Assembly: GCA_019614645.1 (NCBI GenBank)
Contig: JABWDB010000067.1
Coordinates: forward strand, 806,001 to 870,000
DNA: 64,000 bases
Direction of reading: 5' to 3'
Origin: Stratiolaelaps scimitus
Taxonomy: Eukaryota; Arthropoda; Arachnida; Mesostigmata; Laelapidae
Of the stretch, positions 1 through 11,690 are shown one piece after another. Each line of letters opens with the position of its first letter. Within the stretch, counting starts at the first letter, position 1. Both the position numbers and the translations under genes were made by a program. The notes under the pieces are model-generated. The model was given only the letters and a program-made list of their open reading frames with translations. It searched no databases and was not told where the DNA came from.

Positions 1-654
1 AATATCGCAATAAGCCGTCGTCGAAAACAACGAAGTTTCTTCATACCCGACCGTCGAGATGTTCCAGTTCTCGTTCGCGGCTCACCATCGTGACTTCCAT
101 AGAGTTAAAAGCTTGGGTAACTATAGACCCCGTCGCAAAACCTCGTCCACTGTTCCCCCGAATCATGCAGATAGTCAACAGTGTCATCCAGAAATCTCTG
201 TGTCACCCAACACAGCATTTTTTCAACACTGTCCCAGTCTGGGAACATCCACTGGACATTCTCTGTATCTTTTTCAGTGTTTGGTCGCTCACTAAGAACA
301 AGAGTTGCGATAATCTAGCCATCTATACCTTGGTCAACAATGTTGACATTTTATGATAAGCGAGATATGGCTGTCGCACTTCGTAAAAGATGGTGAATTG
401 TGCCTTGATGACCGCTACGACGTACTTCGTAGAAATCGTGGAGACCTGGGTAGGGATGTATTATTATCCTCAACCATTGAGACACGATAGAGCGTTATGT
501 TGTTAACCTGAATCTTGACATCGAAGCAGTTGCTGTTAATGTGTTTGTTAAAAACTCTGCGTTTCGTTTTGTTTGCTGTTATCGAACGAACTTCAGAAGG
601 TGGGAGTAAACATTTATCAAGTAACTGAATTTGCTTGAACCCTTGCGTCCCTGA
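1..654. other. No recognised feature
   Basis: Unique-looking AT-rich sequence. Short open frames near 59-356 on the + strand overlap each other in different frames and resemble no family I know. I see no splice-bounded exon, repeat end or RNA gene. Confidence 0.4.
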
Positions 655-942
655 GTGATAACATGTCTTGGTGATGAGCGTGCGGCTGAACTTATTGTGC
701 TACTATTAACGTCTGACCCTGATGTCATAGAAGATTTTGATATTGTACCGCTGCCTTTTAAATTGGATCATGAGACAATTTCATTCCATGTAGAATCCGA
801 AGATGATGAATTGAACTTATACAAAGGGGATTCTCTCAAATCTTGTCGACCCACATATTTAACTTTTGCAGGAATGTGGATGACATGTAAGACCCTTATC
901 TTAGCTACTTTTTGTAGAACTTTATGTTCCCGAGCCCAGTAG
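655..942 (+). mobile_element. LINE endonuclease C-terminal fragment (decayed)
   Basis: The open frame reads like the end of an APE-type endonuclease of a non-LTR retrotransposon. A segment of the type 'LxLLTSDPDVIxDFDIVP' is followed by L-D-H-E-T-I-S-F, which corresponds to the family's S-D-H-x-x-I-x-F block; the catalytic His is kept and the preceding Ser is replaced by Leu. After it comes an acidic, then Lys/Tyr-containing linker, as in CR1/Jockey-group ORF2. The frame opens on GTG rather than ATG, and coding similarity dissolves through frame changes after about 900. It is a 5'- and 3'-truncated relic. Assignment rests on motif memory only; an unrelated chance frame is the alternative. Confidence 0.45.
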
Positions 943-1801
943 ACACATTAACCATTGCAAACCCCGAGAATGTGTCGACAAATTAAAGCCGCTCACTGAT
1001 ACTGATGCCGACGCCAATCCCACCTATACTCAACTTGACATTCAGACTCAACCTGCGGAAAGCTTCGAGGAGGCTCAGCATACTTGGAGAGTCTGGGCTG
1101 TCTTTCCGTAATGCTAAGGAATTTTTTTCGCAACGCAAATGAACGAATCGGTCGCAAAGATGACTTTGGCCTCTTCTCCAAAATGAATATAGCTTCATAT
1201 GTGAAACCAGAAATGCTAACGGTATGGGTGAGTGACCAAAATCGTGCTCCCCAGCTGGTTCAATTCCCACCTGAGGATCAATGGGTTTTTTAGTTGAGTT
1301 TCCAACTTTTCCGTTCATTGCGCAGCTACGTTTGATCAGTGTGTGCATATGCAAGGGGGACATTCATTCCTTACCCGTAATACGTACATAGTGTCGAATT
1401 TAACCCCTCGAAAGAAGCTTGAAAGATAAGCCATATGCTTTTCGCATGTGTGTCCCTACACACACACAGACGTATTTTTGGTAAGCTTAGTCATAAGCTA
1501 CAGTGAACACTATCGCATATCTTCTTCATCTTCTACTAAATAACTGGATAGCGTGGAATAGCTTGTGGAACGCTCAAGTCAAGCGAACCTAACACTGTCA
1601 TCAGTTGTCAATGATTTAAAATCCAACAGCACATTGGCCTTGGGATGACTTGACACGTCGTTCAGTTAAGTAAAGAAGTCTCTAAGAACAAAGTCAGACT
1701 CTACAAGTTTCTTTGACCAACAGTTAGTTAGTATAATGATAGTAGTAATTCGTATCATTTATATTATATGATACGATATAACCTTCTTATGTCAACCACT
1801 G
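943..1801. other. No firm feature; weak tRNA-like boxes at 1225-1267
   Basis: A sequence near 1225 resembles a tRNA A box and GGTTCAATTCC at 1257-1267 fits a B box, but the spacing is short and no cloverleaf forms. A 9-bp stem (TCGTATCAT / ATGATACGA) lies near 1750-1776. Otherwise nothing is recognised. Confidence 0.3.
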
Positions 1802-2011
1802 TGCAACCATCCCCGGTTACGCAGTAGCGCGTGCGGAACGGGCAAGCTAAGGAAGTACGCCGCACTCCAAGCAACGCACCTGTTTTCCCCCCTTGCCTTT
1901 GAGACCCTGGGCGGGCACGGCCCTCTCACTGCGAACTTCCTCGAGCGGGTCTACCATAGGTTGATCCGCGCCACCGTTAGAACACTCCCTAGAAATTCCG
2001 ACCTATTGTAA
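1802..2011 (+). mobile_element. Retrotransposon pol C-terminal fragment
   Basis: A 69-codon GC-rich frame ends in TAA. It contains K-Y-A-A-L-Q, then L-F-S-P-L-A-F-E-T-L-G-G-H-G, then F-L-E-R-V. This matches the recurrent 'KYAAL...FxPxAxETLGxxG...FLxxLGRR' end of reverse-transcriptase-containing repeat polyproteins widespread in invertebrate genomes. No reverse transcriptase palm motif is present upstream, so this is a 5'-truncated fragment. Its GC content is clearly higher than the flanks, consistent with an inserted coding remnant. The exact clade is not determinable from this piece. Confidence 0.6.
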
Positions 2012-3227
2012 CGTTTAATATATTATAATAAATGCATTTTTTTTATATTATAGATTTCCAGTAAAAGTAGTAGTACTAGTAGTAGTCATACTCGAATTTC
2101 TTTCTAGCAAACAACGCGACGCATGGCGAATTATTGCTCTCTGCATCGACAATCGATTCATATGCCCCTATATGTGCGGTATACCTGTGGATACCGCCCT
2201 TATCCCCGCATTCTTCGATGTGTATTCAATTTTTTTGTTTGTTTGTCTTTCTGTTTGAATGCGACGATCCTATTTCTCTGCTTGACTGCATAGAAATGAG
2301 AGCAAGGAGCGGCCACCGTGTAAAGCTGATGTATCTGTCAGCCTGTCCCTCGCCATCAATAATTTAACATCAGCCAACGAAGCAACCAAGGCACGAGCGA
2401 CGGAAGCGACGGAACCGACAGACAGACCGACCGACCTACGAGGCATTTCGGCTTCGGTTGCTAGCTTTACTGATCCTTTCCAGCTCTATATATGTATATA
2501 TACTGTTCCAGTATATATATATACATATATATATGCTGTTCTCGTGCCGCCCTAGTTACCTTGTAGCGTTACCCGCCTCTGCTATCGCCGTATTCAGACG
2601 GGTGACAGATGGACAGATAGACGTCGCGAATGCCGGGATACTGCGGCTGGTGTAACCGGCTTCCCACCGACTAATTCACTGACAATACGACACAATAACA
2701 ACCGGAGAAGGATTTGTAGGAGGATAGTGATAGTGAAGTAAAGACGATAACGAGAACAGTCGACCTCGGTTCAACGGCATCAATTCTATGATAACAATAT
2801 ATGGAGGTCAACCAGCAAATATAATAAAAATAAATCTACATGGAAAACATATGAATACAGCAACTATATCATCTCGACCATTTTATTATAATACAAAACT
2901 ATGTATCTATCACTATTATCTTGTGTTTGGTCTCTAATCGAATGTACAGACCTAAGCAATTATGGCTGTACAGTAGTAGTAGTAGCAGCACTAGTACAAG
3001 GAACAATAGTAGTCCTTGTGGTGGTGGTGATGGTGTCCTTGAGCCATAGCATCGTGTTGCAGCGAAACAGAAATCGTGATGCCGTGCTCAGAGAATATAT
3101 GGCATCCTACAGCTGTTGTAAACCGTTGTCTGCAGGAACCACACAACATATACAGAACATCGTTATCTTTATTTGTTTTTATACATCATGAGATACAATA
3201 TATATATATATATATAACATAACATAA
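2012..3227. other. Spacer with TA repeats, no gene seen
   Basis: Holds an imperfect (TA)n tract at 2487-2534, AGT-rich runs near 2066-2090 and 2972-2990, and another (TA)n at 3198-3216 followed by three ATAAC-type units. Open frames here are short and compositionally biased; no family is recognised. Confidence 0.4.
2487..2534. repeat. (TA)n microsatellite, interrupted
   Basis: Alternating TA blocks broken by a short unique segment (CTGTTCCAG). Confidence 0.85.
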
Positions 3228-3283
3228 CATTTGCGTTTTATTTCCGGAACTGCAATTTTACAATGCTGCTAGAATATAAGATG
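3228..3283 (-). repeat. Shared-tail repeat, diverged copy
   Basis: On the minus strand this reads as the tail family seen at 9742, 57781 and 62345: an AGCATTG...AATTGCAG core followed by an AATAAAAC-type stretch. It is short and diverged, and sits next to a (TA)n tract as does the copy at 12752-12813. Confidence 0.5.
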
Positions 3284-3910
3284 TTCTAGTTTCCAGGTAA
3301 TATATAACTAACTATAATATCGCCTTATGCTACCTATATAGAGCTCTTAGTATTAATATCATAACAGTGATGTTAAAGCTTTTTAAAAAACGCAACGTCG
3401 TTATTTTTTCAAAAGAACAAATTAAGAATAACAAATCGACTGCCACCATGAGTAGAGCTACCAAAGCAGGTGTTAAATGTGAACCAGCAGTACAACAGGA
3501 GGCCTAGTATAAACGGAGCTTTCTATGTGAACCGGCTTCATGACCCTGCCCGTGACATAGAGAGGCAAACAAATATACATAGATAGAGACAGACGTGCAT
3601 CCAGGGACTCGCTCAGTCCAGTGTAGGATGTAGGTACATTCATCCACCAACCGGGGGTGCACATGGCCATACTTCGGACAGCCAGCCCATGCAATTCTGC
3701 CGTTGAACCGGACAGTAGCATTAGTAGGGGCAGCAAGTGCGCCTTGAGTGTCCAAATTATACCGAGTTATAACGGGGTCAATGCAGGTCGGTGGGTGCTG
3801 TAAATGCGAGAAAGTGGCCGGATTAGATTTGCGTTGCGTGCACGTAAATGTCGCTGAGCCCCAGATGCAGCTGCAGCAGCAGCAGCCTGCGTCTATGTGA
3901 GGTTCCCCCG

Positions 3911-3936
3911 CTCTCTCTCTCTCTCTCTCTCTCTCT
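3911..3936. repeat. (CT)13 microsatellite
   Basis: Uninterrupted CT dinucleotides. Confidence 0.9.
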
Positions 3937-6575
3937 AACCTCTCCGGACCTACTCATTTGGTGCTATTACCGCATATTCAGTGGACCTACACAGATTTAT
4001 GAAGCATATGTTATTCGACGTCACTATCTCTTTCGCTCTAAATCTCTTATCCTGTCGATACGAAGTGACTCAATGTTGTAAGTTCTCTAACATGTGGCCC
4101 TGTAATATAATATACGACGCGGATAGAACCAGACCTTCCACCGGACAATGTTTATTTACGTGAAAGATGACAAACAACCATTTGTCATAATGATTCTTAT
4201 GTTCCAATGCACTATAACTATTGCACCGCGCAGAGGCAGTCCCCCAGGCAACACTTCAGTGGACAGATCGAGTTTCTACTAATCGAATCTCATCGGCTTT
4301 CCCGACTCGTCGTTAGCGAGGGTTTCTGGTGGCCCGTTCATTGATTGATTGAGGTTTCTCGCGTCTCCCTTATAACAACTGCCAAGTTTGAGGCTGTATC
4401 GAATCGTGTGTATTGAATGGATAGTAATTGTTTCATTCAACATTGGTCCATACACGTCTTTCTTTACTCAACGTCATTAACGGCTCCTGTTGAACTGACC
4501 GTGCGATGCAGACAAAAATCGCTCTTCGACAATTGGGATACAGGATATCCGGGTAACTACCTTGTTATCCGAGCCTGTAACGCTAGTATAAGGTTGATGA
4601 GTATAACTCCACTGAACATTTTATATTATTTCTCAAAATAGCATCAGCTGCTACAACAGGGATACCAGACTGAATGGCCTCGTGTAATTGCATGTAATTG
4701 TGAAAGGACCATTGTGATGCTAATTTGTTCATTCTTCTTCAAACCAATGTATTCTACCCATGGCAGTGACTCCTTAATGCCGTATTTGCTACCCAATTTT
4801 TGGGACACCTGTTAATGAAATATTTAAGCGTAATTGCGCTAGACATCTGTCATAGGTCGTCCATTGATTCCATCTAGGTCTTCCCTCGGCCTACATTTCT
4901 GATCTGTCATTCGAATATTGATAATCCAGCTATATCAGCTTTTCATATTCTACAACGTTTATATGGCCGTACCCTCGAAGTCCTGCCTCTTCAATTCCAG
5001 AAAAGCGAACGAATGCTACAGCTTCATGTTATCATACGAACGCTATCATACAGTAAGAAGCTAAGGCAACTAGTAATTTTCTTCAGAAACCTTATCTTGT
5101 GTTTTTCGGCAGGTGGGGTTGCTTGCTCCTTTTGAATATTGCACCCCCCGTTAAGTAAGGCAAAGGTAGATTGACAGTCGGGGGGAAAGATAAGTGATAG
5201 TTGCTGATGTGAATCGTAAGACGTATTTTGTTCTTGTTCAAAATCGAAGCGGCTCAAAAATCCCCTGACTTCTTTCTGGCTATTGAACCCTTTATATCAG
5301 CCACAAATCGTAGGTCGTTGGCGCGCCTTTAGAGCAAGGTATGCCATAGAGTAGGATGATCTTCTCGGGAAAATAAGCTTTGTGCAACGAAGGAAAAGTT
5401 CCTTGGCTAAACAAGAGAGACCTTCAAAGAACTTGTATGCTCGACGAAGTGCTGCAATTCGTTAACCTTATAGAACAACTAAAATAGCAGAGATTCCCTT
5501 TTTTAGACTGTGTGGTTGACGTGTTGCTTTGCATGGCTAAGACTTGTGCTTAGCTACCGTTGGGCAGGGACGTCGACGGAAGCATCATTCAGTTCTGCCC
5601 TTTCTGCGGTGGCAGCTGCAGGCAACCAGCCGGCAAGGCCAATACTAGACAGTCTTCGTTCAAAGTAAACGAGGCTTGAAGGTGTTTCGGCGCTCGGGCG
5701 CCGGAAATCTGTGTGGGGTGAGGGATTCGACCGCATCTTGTGTAAGCAACATATGGCCAGCGGAGACGTTGATGTGGAAAGGGCCACAGTATAGTACAGC
5801 TATCGAAGAGCTACGGGTGAGCGAGAGCAGCCAGACATGCTCTAACCGCCACCGCTACAACCGCCACCGACTGAATCACCGCCGTCGCTCGACAGTCAGG
5901 CGGGCAGATGCTGCTGCTGTTGCAGAGGATGGGTGGATATTTGGGATATAATATATACGTTCATTCCTACATACGTTGTAGAGGTGACGAAGAGGAATAC
6001 GATTACCCCGCAGTTGTATACTTGCTACTATTGACTTCGTTGGTTGGCCTGTCCTACTTTGACCTTGCTGTTTGTCCTTACGCGTATTGGAGAGTCCGCA
6101 ACGATGTACAGCCAATACAGTAAGGGGTTCGAGCGAAAAGGTATCGTCGAGTCTCTGACGAATTTCATGATGTAGAAGAAATCAAACTCGGAAATTTTGA
6201 TAACCATATATGGCAGAATAGGTCAAATGAATTTTTATAAAAATTAGCCATCTGTGTTAGTATTGGTGATCGTATAGAGAAATCCGTTTTTGAATAATAA
6301 CGGATTGCATTTTATTGTATGCACACTGAACGAAAGCAGTAGTTTGAGAAGTTCATCAGAATTTTATTTTACTCTACTATATGGATTTGTATATGCACTA
6401 AATACTATATTATAGGAGGAGTGGTATTGTCCCTGTCACAATATAACATTATCGATCAATTGCTATACGTCACCACTCACGAAATGGTCTAGATAGTTCC
6501 GGTCGAGTCCATGCCGAGATATTCGGTAAATTAAAATATCAAATTTTTGAAGAAGGTGTCGGTTTTTCTACATTG

Positions 6576-6579
<4 letters not shown>

Positions 6580-6612
<33 letters not shown>
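6580..6612. repeat. (TA)n microsatellite
   Basis: About 16 uninterrupted TA units. Confidence 0.95.
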
Positions 6613-6616
<4 letters not shown>

Positions 6617-7320
6617 TTTACCATTCTTTTCTCAATCTCTTTTATATCACAGGCGAGCCTCGTGTGTAGCACATCTAGACGCAGTGGGTTCTATAATTTA
6701 CACAATTATTACTATTATTTGGTTGATACATAAGTAATGCTGTTTTTTGACTAACTTTGAATTGCTATATCCCCTGAAGGAATTAACGAATTTTAATAAA
6801 TATAGTGTTCCTCGCTTTCTATGGCTCTCGCCCCATCGATCAGTTTACATGTGGATCCCGCTGTGAAAATACACCTCGTCATGGGAGGCGATCCATCCAG
6901 CCAGGCAATTTCGGACCTCTGCTTCGTCCTGATACGTTTCCCACGCATGCCATGGATCTGAATAAATAATAATCTGATGGAGTAATGTCTGGGCTATACG
7001 CCGGATGCGGTAGACTCCCGCAGCTAAGGTCGGTTATAGTAGGACCGTCGCCAAAGCAACATGGGCCCTAGAGGTATCAGGTTGTGATATGACCTTGCGC
7101 CGTTGAGCCCCCTTTGGTGTGCTGTATTCGTGTGCGCCTTGCAATCCGATGAAACTCGTGGATGTACGGGTTCGATCCCTACATTTGCATTCAGGTTTCA
7201 AACGAACATTTGCTTATGGAAAGCTTACGAAGCAAGCGGACGTTAAATTTTTGTTTGTTGAGAATCAGCCTTTAAAAAATACTTGATCTTTTGCTGTCCT
7301 TTGCCGCTCTATGTCTCGGC

Positions 7321-7700
7321 TTAGTTTGCTGAATTGGATTGTTTTACTGTCTGCGTTGATTGTTTCAGCAGCTTTGAGCATATCATAACAGAGCACCTCT
7401 TTCTAATCCCACCCAATGCACAGCGTAACATTGTGGCCATTAATTCTGAGTCCAAACAGTCCTTGTTGCGTTGGGGATCATGGTAGAATATAAATTTTTC
7501 ATCTCTCGTAGCAATCGTGTACAGAAAACTCTTCTTTGTTTGCTGAGCAAGTAAATGGAGAGACGGGTGCCGAGGCATCTTTAGTAAGTTCATGCAGAAC
7601 CCATTTTCCTTCCTGTTGCGCCTTTGTTATCACATGTATACGACGTACAGTAGTTGAATAGGCTAGTTCCAAGTGGGCACCAAGCTCTCAAGTTGATTGG
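7321..7700 (-). mobile_element. Mariner transposase fragment (decayed)
   Basis: Reading the minus strand, the region upstream of about 7600 gives G-K-W-V-L-H-E-L, the counterpart of the mariner WVPHEL motif that links the DNA-binding and catalytic domains. The frame at 7593-7321 continues with L-L-A-Q-Q-x-K-K-S-F-L-Y-x-I-A-T-R-D-E-K-F-I-F-Y, which matches the mariner block around the first catalytic Asp (normally TGDEKW). Similarity fades in the following 60 residues, and the second and third catalytic Asp blocks are not seen. No inverted repeats were found. It is a broken, internally truncated copy, distinct in sequence from the other mariners in this window. Confidence 0.7.
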
Positions 7701-8085
7701 ACCGCATTTTCATTCAAGAGACCCATGTGTATTTGTAGTGCTACTGTGGAAAGGATTCGTAAAACAGCCCAGCAAATTTGAAACCCATAGAGTTCATTTT
7801 AGTGAACCTACATCACTTCAAAGATGACCGACATTATGAATCAACCTTATATTTCATGTCAATTTCAACAAGGATAATAAATAGCTCGACGTGCTATTAA
7901 TTCTTTATGGATCGAATGGGCGCTCAAAGGTTTGGGCACAGGCGCATGCCAACCTAGACGATCACGAAAGACGGTGGTGGTCCATGGGAGCAGACCACCA
8001 TAGTGGGAGATCGAACGACAGGAGGAACGCCATCACCCACGGGCGCTGGCGCGAACGGACCCAGAGACCTCGACTGTACAACCAA

Positions 8086-8830
8086 TTAGGTTGTTCGGAA
8101 ATGTGCATTTTTTACCTCTCCTCGACACCACACCGGTGGTGCGTTACCAGCCAAGATCATTTGAGAGAGCGGTTTGCGTTCGATAACGCTTCCTTCGACC
8201 TCAAAAACGATGAAACGACTAGCCAAAAATTCATATTTGTAATATTTTGTTATACGAGTTTCGAAAAGATAACACGGCCGCAGAAAGTTTTCGAAATGCC
8301 GCCCGTCTACACGGCGAGCCGACGCATATGCGAGAGAGATGGCTCAAAAAATTTCAACCTGGGCTGTACACGGAAGATTTCGCCCTGGATGGTACGCCAA
8401 GGACTGGAAGGCCTCCCGTGGTCGACGACGACGACATCCTCTGTTTCAAGATTCCCGAAACGCCTACAATAACCATTCGAGAGTTCGCAGAAGGACTTTG
8501 GGTCGGCATAGCAACCGCTCATTCAGCGTTACACCGCCTTGGATTATACAATAAGCTTTGTTGGTGGGCTCTGCAGGCTTTTTGTGGCTTTGTTTTTGAT
8601 GGGATATTCAAGGACTTATCCACTTTGAGCTTGTAAAACAAGGAGAGAACGCCAACACGGCTGTAACTATGCGCATTTGATCGAATTCAAGAAAAGTGGT
8701 CAAACCACGTCCGCTATTCGTCAACAGGTAGGGGTGGTGCTTTATTACTCTCTCATGCGAGTTGTACCAGCTTAAAAAAAATTCATGACTTAGGGGGGTA
8801 ACTCCTCAAACTATTTTGGTAGAAAAAAAA
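8086..8830 (+). mobile_element. Mariner element, internally deleted copy 1
   Basis: The left end TTAGGTTGTTCGGAAATGTG has the usual mariner 5' form and is shared with the copy at 16739. A transposase N-terminal region follows around 8245-8560: F-R-K-D-N-T-A-A-E-S-F, then R-W-L-K-K-F, then T-P-R-T-G-R-P-P-V-V-D-D-D-D-I, then I-R-E-F-A-E. These are the two helix-turn-helix segments and the GRP linker of mariner DNA-binding domains. The frame then shifts, and sequence resembling the far C-terminal part (N-Y-F-G-R-K) follows at about 8810, so the catalytic core with its three Asp residues has been deleted. It is non-autonomous. The right end is not clear. Confidence 0.75.
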
Positions 8831-9148
8831 ATCTGCTTTTTGAGTGAGGTCGAAAATCAGGTCATCTCATGTCGGACCCCGACATCCTATACTTAGGGAG
8901 AGGACCAGCTATAAAGAGGGGACTGGCACCACACCTACCCATTAGGTTGAATATGATCCTCCCCGTAACACCAGCCCGCAAACAAAAAAAGTGACCGGCG
9001 TAGAGTAGCGCCAATAATGGTGGAACTCAAGTCATCATAAAGACGTACCCCATGAGAAACCAATCAGCAGTATGAACGCAAGGGAGAAATGATATTGCTA
9101 TCGAAAATTCAGCAAAAACCATATCTCTGGCTCTAGAATGACCGACAA

Positions 9149-9680
9149 ATGCGACCGCCATGTCCGACCGATAGAGAATGCCTTCAGAGCCAGTTCCAGT
9201 CAATTCACAGAGCATGTGACACAATCCCAGTCGACATGCCGAACGTGACGGCCGGCGGATCAGAACAGGACGTACTCTGGAGGACCAACCTTACAGAGAA
9301 TTTCACGGCAGAAGAGTTGGTGGAAACTATATTACTTCGGAATAAAGCACCCAGCCCTGACAATATCTGTAACGAATACATACAGCAGGCAGTATCACCT
9401 AGATGGAGCTCCCTCTTCACCATCTCCTTCTGTGTCTCCACACTGGTAGGCTCCCTCGTCATCGAGAGAGGGAGCTTATCCCGAAGGGCAAGGGTGATCT
9501 AACTGTACCAGCATCATGGCGAGGAACGACTAAGCAAAGGTGCGTGTACAAGCTGCTGCCAAGCCTCCGCGTACCAATCGATTGGTGTCATTCATCCAAT
9601 ACAAAAAGACCCTTCCCACAGAGCAACACTGTTTCCGGGTTTGATCTCAAATTTCCCTGTTGCGATAGTTGAAAGAACTG
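9149..9680 (+). mobile_element. LINE reverse transcriptase N-terminal fragment, frameshifted
   Basis: The first frame holds F-T-A-E-E-L-V-E-T-I followed by N-K-A-P-S-P-D-N-I-C, matching the 'fxxxEL...kAPGPDgI' opening block of LINE reverse transcriptases. Near 9470 the frame shifts and the next frame continues with L-I-P-K-G-K-G-D-L, then P-A-S-W-R-G, then Y-K-L-L, which is the expected next block. The YADD palm motif is absent before similarity ends at about 9670. A piece of the shared-tail repeat starts 60 bp downstream. This is a dead, 3'-truncated or internally deleted element. Confidence 0.7.
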
Positions 9681-9741
9681 GGCCTTACAATCGACAAAGG
9701 CGATGAAATTAAGACGCGAATGACTCGCTTAGTTTAGTACA

Positions 9742-9812
9742 TGACATATAAGAGAGCTTAAGCATTGCGAAAATTGCAGTTCCTTAAATAAAACCTTTGC
9801 CTCCCAGAGACT
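9742..9812 (+). repeat. Shared-tail repeat copy
   Basis: Begins with GACATATAAGAGAGCTTAAG, continues with a GCATTGC...ATTGCAG core and ends in an AATAAAACCTTTGCC-type tail. The same order of blocks occurs at 57781-57847 and 62345-62417. It lies just downstream of the LINE reverse transcriptase fragment, so it could be the 3' end of that LINE or a truncated SINE sharing the LINE tail. Confidence 0.75.
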
Positions 9813-11656
9813 CCATCGTGTCTCCAGTTTATTCAACAATACGAAGAGCAAATAATGGATATCGATCCAGCCCTTTTCACAACAATTTCCATGACTAGCT
9901 CAGATCATACGTGGAACAAATATATTTCACATAATCGTAAGATATTCGTACACAGATTTTGTCGTGTGCTATGCCGAACTGAAAGTTTCCATAAGTCAAA
10001 TGTCACTTATGCCTGACACTAACACCAATGAATGTCTGGCTTTTGCCTCACTGAATTGACTCGCTCTACCATTGTAAAATATTCATATTACGTACATGAC
10101 AATACCTGACATAGGGTGACAAACATATATATTAGCCCGCCTGATATCAAGGTCTACGAATCTCTCCTATTTAAGCAGTCGAGATTCTTTATTGGCATTT
10201 GTTGATACTATCAAGTTTGTGGTACCCTTCACACGATTGTGGTACGACTAGTTACGAATCATTACGGACGAATGACATCCGAGGTGATGATGTGGATTTC
10301 GTCTCGTTTCTCCAAGAGCACGCAGCGCAAACGGAAGGAGTCTTTCACCAAGCGGGCTCGTTAATGAAATTCGTTGCTATTATTTTCAAAAATCTGATAC
10401 CTTTGTCTGTCTCTATAGCTAAGCAGAGTCGACGATTGTAATGTGCATAGGCACGAGCCGACTTGGAAGATAAAGTCCAAAGCTTTCGAACTACTCTGAT
10501 TTGAGGAGGCGATTCCCGGTGTTTAGCTTCTATGCAGTACTGACTATACAATATCAATATTTGCTTTACTTTCACTGGCATGATTTCGCAGAGTATGTAT
10601 TTGTCTGAGGGCTCGGCCCAAATCACATAATAAGTATAAACAAAGCCTCTGCTGGGTGAAGGGGGCGGAATTGCCGTACGCCACTAGGAGGGTAACTCTT
10701 ATCCTACCACCTCGTCAGAGATAGATGCTGTCTGTTATGTTAGAGGTGAATTCATGAGGGCTGCATAGTACACGGTTGGCATACGTATTCAAAGAACGTA
10801 CGCTCAGTTACCGTACAAAGACGAGAGGCGACGACCAGGCCACACGACCTGAGGCCGCTTGCAACAAAAACACTGAACAATTTCGGTGCATACAGATAGG
10901 CCGGTTGTTCGGTCTCCCGAGAAAAATTACATTCGTTTATAGTTTATGTTTTTGTATGTTCTTTTTTTCTGTTAAGAGGGGTGTTGCCATGCTAATACTT
11001 GATAACCGCCTCCTTCTGGAACCGTTGACGATGTTCAACAGCATCACGGCCCTTCCCGGTATCGCTTAGCGTATTCCTTCAGTTTGGACGGTGAGATGTG
11101 TTCAAGGCCAGCCACGGGCACCACACATCCTCCTCGACCGTACGGACATGACATGGTTGGCAAAGGGCTAGATGACACGACAAAAATATTTCCTCTTTGT
11201 ATCTAACCTTCTTATTCTTAGATATTTTATCGGCGGCAGGGCATAGTTTTGAATTCGGTCCATCAGTGGTACAGGTAGCGACGTGTCTACTACTTCATCC
11301 CTCTAGCATCAGTGACGTGATCACGCGTTCGAATTCATAGTGTTCCAAAAAATCTGCTCCTTAAAAGATTCAGGAATCGCGAGAACTGAAAGAAGCACAC
11401 AGAAGAAGCAGTCTTTCATTCGCCGCCACCCTCGCCATACGATAGAAACAAACTCAGCCGCTCAGCGGCTGCAGCTGCTACAAACACCATAGAGGATAAT
11501 AGCATCATCGGCACCAAAGGCAGTAAACCGAACCGGAGCGGCAGTAGCAGCTGGTACACAGCGGGGCGCAGAAGGTGAAACATAACATCTGCAACATCGC
11601 TATCATCACCATGGCGACTCAGATACAAAAAGAAAGCTATTATAGAAGAAGAACGC

Positions 11657-11690
<34 letters not shown>

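Larger units (their letters stand above)
3284..7320. other. 4 kb spacer with simple repeats, no gene seen
   Basis: Contains a (CT)13 tract (3911-3936) and a (TA)16 tract (6580-6612). Overlapping frames on both strands at 3473-3755 and 5554-6123 coincide with locally GC-rich DNA and look like chance. A sequence near 7173-7183 fits a tRNA B box (GGTTCGATCCC) but has no A box or cloverleaf partner. Confidence 0.4.

Noticed and set aside
3504..3755. Minus-strand frame with A-T-V-R-F-N-G-R-I-A-W resembling a segment of ligand-gated ion channel extracellular domains
   Set aside because: The following Cys-loop block (C-x-I-D-V-x-x-F-P-F-D) is absent in every frame, and no splice sites bound the segment; likely coincidence.
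7160..7200. tRNA-like B box GGTTCGATCCC
   Set aside because: No A box at the right distance and no pairing acceptor or D stem.
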